A stretch of DNA of 8,478 bases from Bacteroidota bacterium (GTDB taxonomy: Bacteria; Bacteroidota; Ignavibacteria; UBA10030; UBA8401). The translations under genes and the position numbers were made by a program. The notes beneath the pieces are model-generated. The model saw only the letters and a list, made by a program, of their open reading frames with translations. It was not told the DNA's origin and searched no databases. Location: contig JANXZD010000299.1 of the NCBI GenBank assembly GCA_025355705.1, positions 1-8,478 of the forward strand. The letters run 5' to 3'. Shown piece after piece: positions 6,617 to 8,478 of this stretch. Position 1 is the first letter of the stretch, and every line of letters begins with the position of its first letter.

Positions 6617-7960
6617 TCAGTTTACTTCTTTATCTGCAATAGATAGTGCCTCATCAAAAACTGTAACTCCAATATCAATCTCTTCTTTTGATATAATCAG
6701 CGGTGGAGCAATTACAAAATGACTGATCCACGCTTGCAAATAAACACCATTCTTCATCATTTCGGCAGCAACTTTTTCAACAAGGGTTTGGACACCATTT
6801 ACTTTATCGTGTTTGGTGTTGAATGGTTCTCGCGTCGATTGATTCTTTACGAGATCTACAGCCCAGAATAATCCTTTTCCTCGAACATCACCAATGGATG
6901 GATGTTTTGGTCTTAATGCATTCAGTTTTTCTTTAAGATATCCTTCAAGGTCCTTTGCGCGATTGACAAGATCCATTCGTCTTATCTCAGCAATTGCAGC
7001 AATTGCAGGAGCAAGTGTAATCGGATGTGCTTCATATGTATGTCCGTGAGAGAAGAAATTTTCATCAAAAAATGATGCGATCTTTATAGTTGTTGCACAG
7101 AGTCCGAGCGGAACATACGCAGCTGTAATCCCTTTCGCTGTAACAAGAATATCTGGTTTTACATTCCAATGATCGACAGCAAACCAAGCCCCGGTTCGTC
7201 CCCAGCCCGTCATCACTTCATCAGCGATCATCAAAACATTATGTTTGTCGCAGATTTCTCGTAATCGCGGTAAATATTCATCTGGTGGAATAAGAATACC
7301 ATTTGTACCGACGATCGGTTCAATGATGATTGCGGCAACATCTCCTTCATTCTCAATCATGTGGTTAATATATTCAACGCAAGCAATACCGCATCCAGGA
7401 TATGTGTGAAGCAATGGGCATTTATAACAGTTTACTTCCGGTGCAAAGATAACTCCGGGAATTTTTCCTGCCGGTTCCATTGCCCAACGGCGCGGATCAC
7501 CGGTTGCGGCAATTGCTCCCATTGTTGAACCGTGATAGGAACGATACCGTGAAATAATTTTTGTTTTGCCGGTATACATTCGTGCAATTTTGAATGCAGC
7601 TTCGTTGGCTTCAGTTCCGGATGTTGTAAAAAAGAATTTTTCTAATCCTGAAGGAAGAACTTCGAGAAGAAGTTTACTGAGCTCAACACGAACATCAGTA
7701 GCAAATCCAGGTGCAACGTAAGCAAGTTTCTGTGCCTGATCTCCAATAGATTTGATCACAGCCTGATTCTTATGACCAAGCGTACTGCACATCAACTGCG
7801 ATGAAAAATCAAGGTATCGTTTTCCAGAACCATCGGTGAAATAACATCCTTCCGCATCAATAATGTGGAGCGGTTTCCATCCTTTTTGTTTGCGCCATGT
7901 ACCGTATGTGTATTTTGCAGTAAGTTCGACGATTTCTTGAGAGCTTAATTTATTGGACAT
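6617..7960 (-). CDS. Class III PLP aminotransferase, likely beta-alanine aminotransferase
   Basis: A 447-residue fold-type I, omega-class aminotransferase. Landmarks are SGTEANEAA (from S114) for cofactor phosphate binding, YHGSTMGA, IIIEPIVG, IADEVMTGWGRTG with the PLP-nitrogen Asp at 247, the Schiff-base lysine K276 in TAKGITAAYVPLG, and HTYEAHP with T308. In this context it should move the amino group of beta-alanine or beta-aminoisobutyrate to pyruvate or 2-oxoglutarate, giving the semialdehyde for MmsA. Related family members act on taurine, GABA or adenosylmethionine, so the substrate is inferred. A four-cysteine cluster (C178, C181, C190, C194) lies between the phosphate-binding loop and the active Asp. 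The ATG at 7960 is chosen because AGAAGGA lies 5 nt upstream; a TTG at 7993 would draw 11 residues from the spacer hairpin. The next gene downstream is the four-helix bundle gene. Confidence 0.88.
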   Translation of the reverse strand: MSNKLSSQEIVELTAKYTYGTWRKQKGWKPLHIIDAEGCYFTDGSGKRYLDFSSQLMCSTLGHKNQAVIKSIGDQAQKLAYVAPGFATDVRVELSKLLLEVLPSGLEKFFFTTSGTEANEAAFKIARMYTGKTKIISRYRSYHGSTMGAIAATGDPRRWAMEPAGKIPGVIFAPEVNCYKCPLLHTYPGCGIACVEYINHMIENEGDVAAIIIEPIVGTNGILIPPDEYLPRLREICDKHNVLMIADEVMTGWGRTGAWFAVDHWNVKPDILVTAKGITAAYVPLGLCATTIKIASFFDENFFSHGHTYEAHPITLAPAIAAIAEIRRMDLVNRAKDLEGYLKEKLNALRPKHPSIGDVRGKGLFWAVDLVKNQSTREPFNTKHDKVNGVQTLVEKVAAEMMKNGVYLQAWISHFVIAPPLIISKEEIDIGVTVFDEALSIADKEVN

Positions 7961-7965
7961 AGTAA

Positions 7966-7972
7966 TCCTTCT
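7966..7972 (-). promoter_or_regulatory. Shine-Dalgarno site of the aminotransferase
   Basis: AGAAGGA on the minus strand, 5 nt before the ATG at 7960. It rules out the TTG at 7993 as the start. The spacing equals that at preA and dihydropyrimidinase. Confidence 0.8.
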
Positions 7973-7986
7973 ATTAATTAGTTCAT

Positions 7987-8030
7987 GTTTCAAGTTTCAT
8001 GGTTCAACCTTGAAACGTGAACCATAAAAC
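7987..8030. repeat. Hairpin-forming repeat in the ureidopropionase-aminotransferase spacer
   Basis: Segment 7994-8006 pairs with 8018-8030 at 12 of 13 positions around an 11-nt loop. A competing pair, GTTTCAAG at 7987-7994 with CTTGAAAC at 8009-8016, matches perfectly, so two alternative folds are possible. It shares the 11-mer TTTATGGTTCA (inverted, 8018-8028) with the left repeat at 6113-6123, and GTTTCAAG with the spacer at 1955-1969. No T run follows in the direction of transcription. Confidence 0.75.
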
Positions 8031-8052
8031 AATATTGTATTTCAACAAAAAC

Positions 8053-8478
8053 TTAATCTCTCAATTCTGTGATTTTTCCATACGTCTCAGGTCTTCTGTC
8101 TCTATAGAATTGCCAAGTGTCACGAACTTCTTGAATCATTTTCATATCAAGATCACACACAACAAGTTCGTCTTTGTCTCGACTGGCTTGTTTCAATATT
8201 TTTCCTCGCGGCGAGCAGAAATAACTTTTTCCATAGAACTCACCTATATTCCAAGGGGCTTCGGTGCCGACACGATTGATCGCCCCGACAAAATATCCAT
8301 TCGCAGCAGCGTGAGCTGGTTGTTCCAACTCCCAAAGATATTCTGAAAGTCCTGCAACTGTCGCAGAAGGGTTGAAGACTATTTCCGCGCCGTTCAATCC
8401 CAAAATGCGAGCACCTTCTGGAAAGTGTCTGTCATAGCAGATATAGACACCGATATCTGCATATTTTGTTTTGAAAAC
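8053..8478 (-). CDS. pydC: Beta-ureidopropionase (nitrilase superfamily), C-terminal part
   Basis: The reading frame is open to the right edge, so the 5' end is outside the window; 141 residues are visible. The fragment starts just before GVYICYDRHFPEGAR, whose cysteine is the nucleophile of the carbon-nitrogen hydrolase (nitrilase) fold; the Glu and Lys partners lie upstream. It continues with NPSAT, then LWELEQPAHAAANGYFVGAINRVG, which resembles beta-ureidopropionase and N-carbamoyl amidohydrolase proteins, and ends with TWQFYRDRRPETYG. The enzyme hydrolyses N-carbamoyl-beta-alanine (or N-carbamoyl-beta-aminoisobutyrate) to the beta-amino acid, CO2 and ammonia. That is the step missing between the dihydropyrimidinase and the aminotransferase. 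N-carbamoylputrescine amidase is a close relative, but the context favours ureidopropionase. It lies 92 nt upstream of the aminotransferase start, across a repeat hairpin. Confidence 0.9.
   Translation of the reverse strand, partial: VFKTKYADIGVYICYDRHFPEGARILGLNGAEIVFNPSATVAGLSEYLWELEQPAHAAANGYFVGAINRVGTEAPWNIGEFYGKSYFCSPRGKILKQASRDKDELVVCDLDMKMIQEVRDTWQFYRDRRPETYGKITELRD

Noticed and set aside
7961..7993. TTG start at 7993 for the aminotransferase
   Set aside because: The extension starts at the edge of the spacer hairpin and reads through the strong AGAAGGA site that serves the ATG at 7960.
7994..8030. Hairpin read as a terminator between ureidopropionase and the aminotransferase
   Set aside because: In the minus-strand direction the stem is AT-rich and not followed by a T run; it fits the repeat family better.

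Overview
The window carries almost the whole reductive pyrimidine degradation pathway. Six genes on the minus strand, read from right to left, encode a beta-ureidopropionase (cut by the right edge), a class III aminotransferase, PreT and PreA (the two subunits of dihydropyrimidine dehydrogenase), a dihydropyrimidinase and an NCS1-family permease. A seventh gene, the 3' end of a methylmalonate/malonate-semialdehyde dehydrogenase on the plus strand, converges on the permease. A strong two-way terminator separates them. Together they could import uracil or thymine (or a related base), reduce it, open the ring, remove the carbamoyl group, transaminate beta-alanine (or beta-aminoisobutyrate), and turn the semialdehyde into acetyl-CoA (or propionyl-CoA).

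Layout: 1-350 mmsA 3' end (+); 380-411 bidirectional terminator; 436-1923 permease (-); 1924-2042 repeat-rich spacer; 2043-3425 dihydropyrimidinase (-); 3442-4752 preA (-); 4763-6100 preT (-); 6111-6602 a gene for a small four-helix bundle (S23/23S-IVS family) protein enclosed by a 20-bp imperfect inverted repeat; 6617-7960 aminotransferase (-); 7961-8052 spacer with a hairpin of the same repeat family; 8053-8478 beta-ureidopropionase C-terminal part (-). No stretch longer than 300 bases lacks a gene, and I see no rRNA, tRNA, CRISPR array or regulator gene.

The preT-preA-dihydropyrimidinase core is tightly packed (10 and 16 nt gaps, with Shine-Dalgarno sites in the gaps). Every other minus-strand junction holds copies of one low-complexity repeat family built from words such as GTTTCAAG and ATGGTTCA. 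The part least explained by the pathway is the four-helix bundle gene: it is unrelated to pyrimidines, interrupts the operon between the aminotransferase and preT, and has inverted-repeat ends, one of which contains its own stop codon.

Organism: a moderately AT-rich bacterium. The GTTCAAGG-type spacer repeats, a four-helix bundle gene in an unrelated operon and several clear Shine-Dalgarno sites suggest a member of the Bacteroidota/Chlorobiota/Ignavibacteriota group, perhaps Ignavibacteria. This is an inference from style, not from a marker gene.
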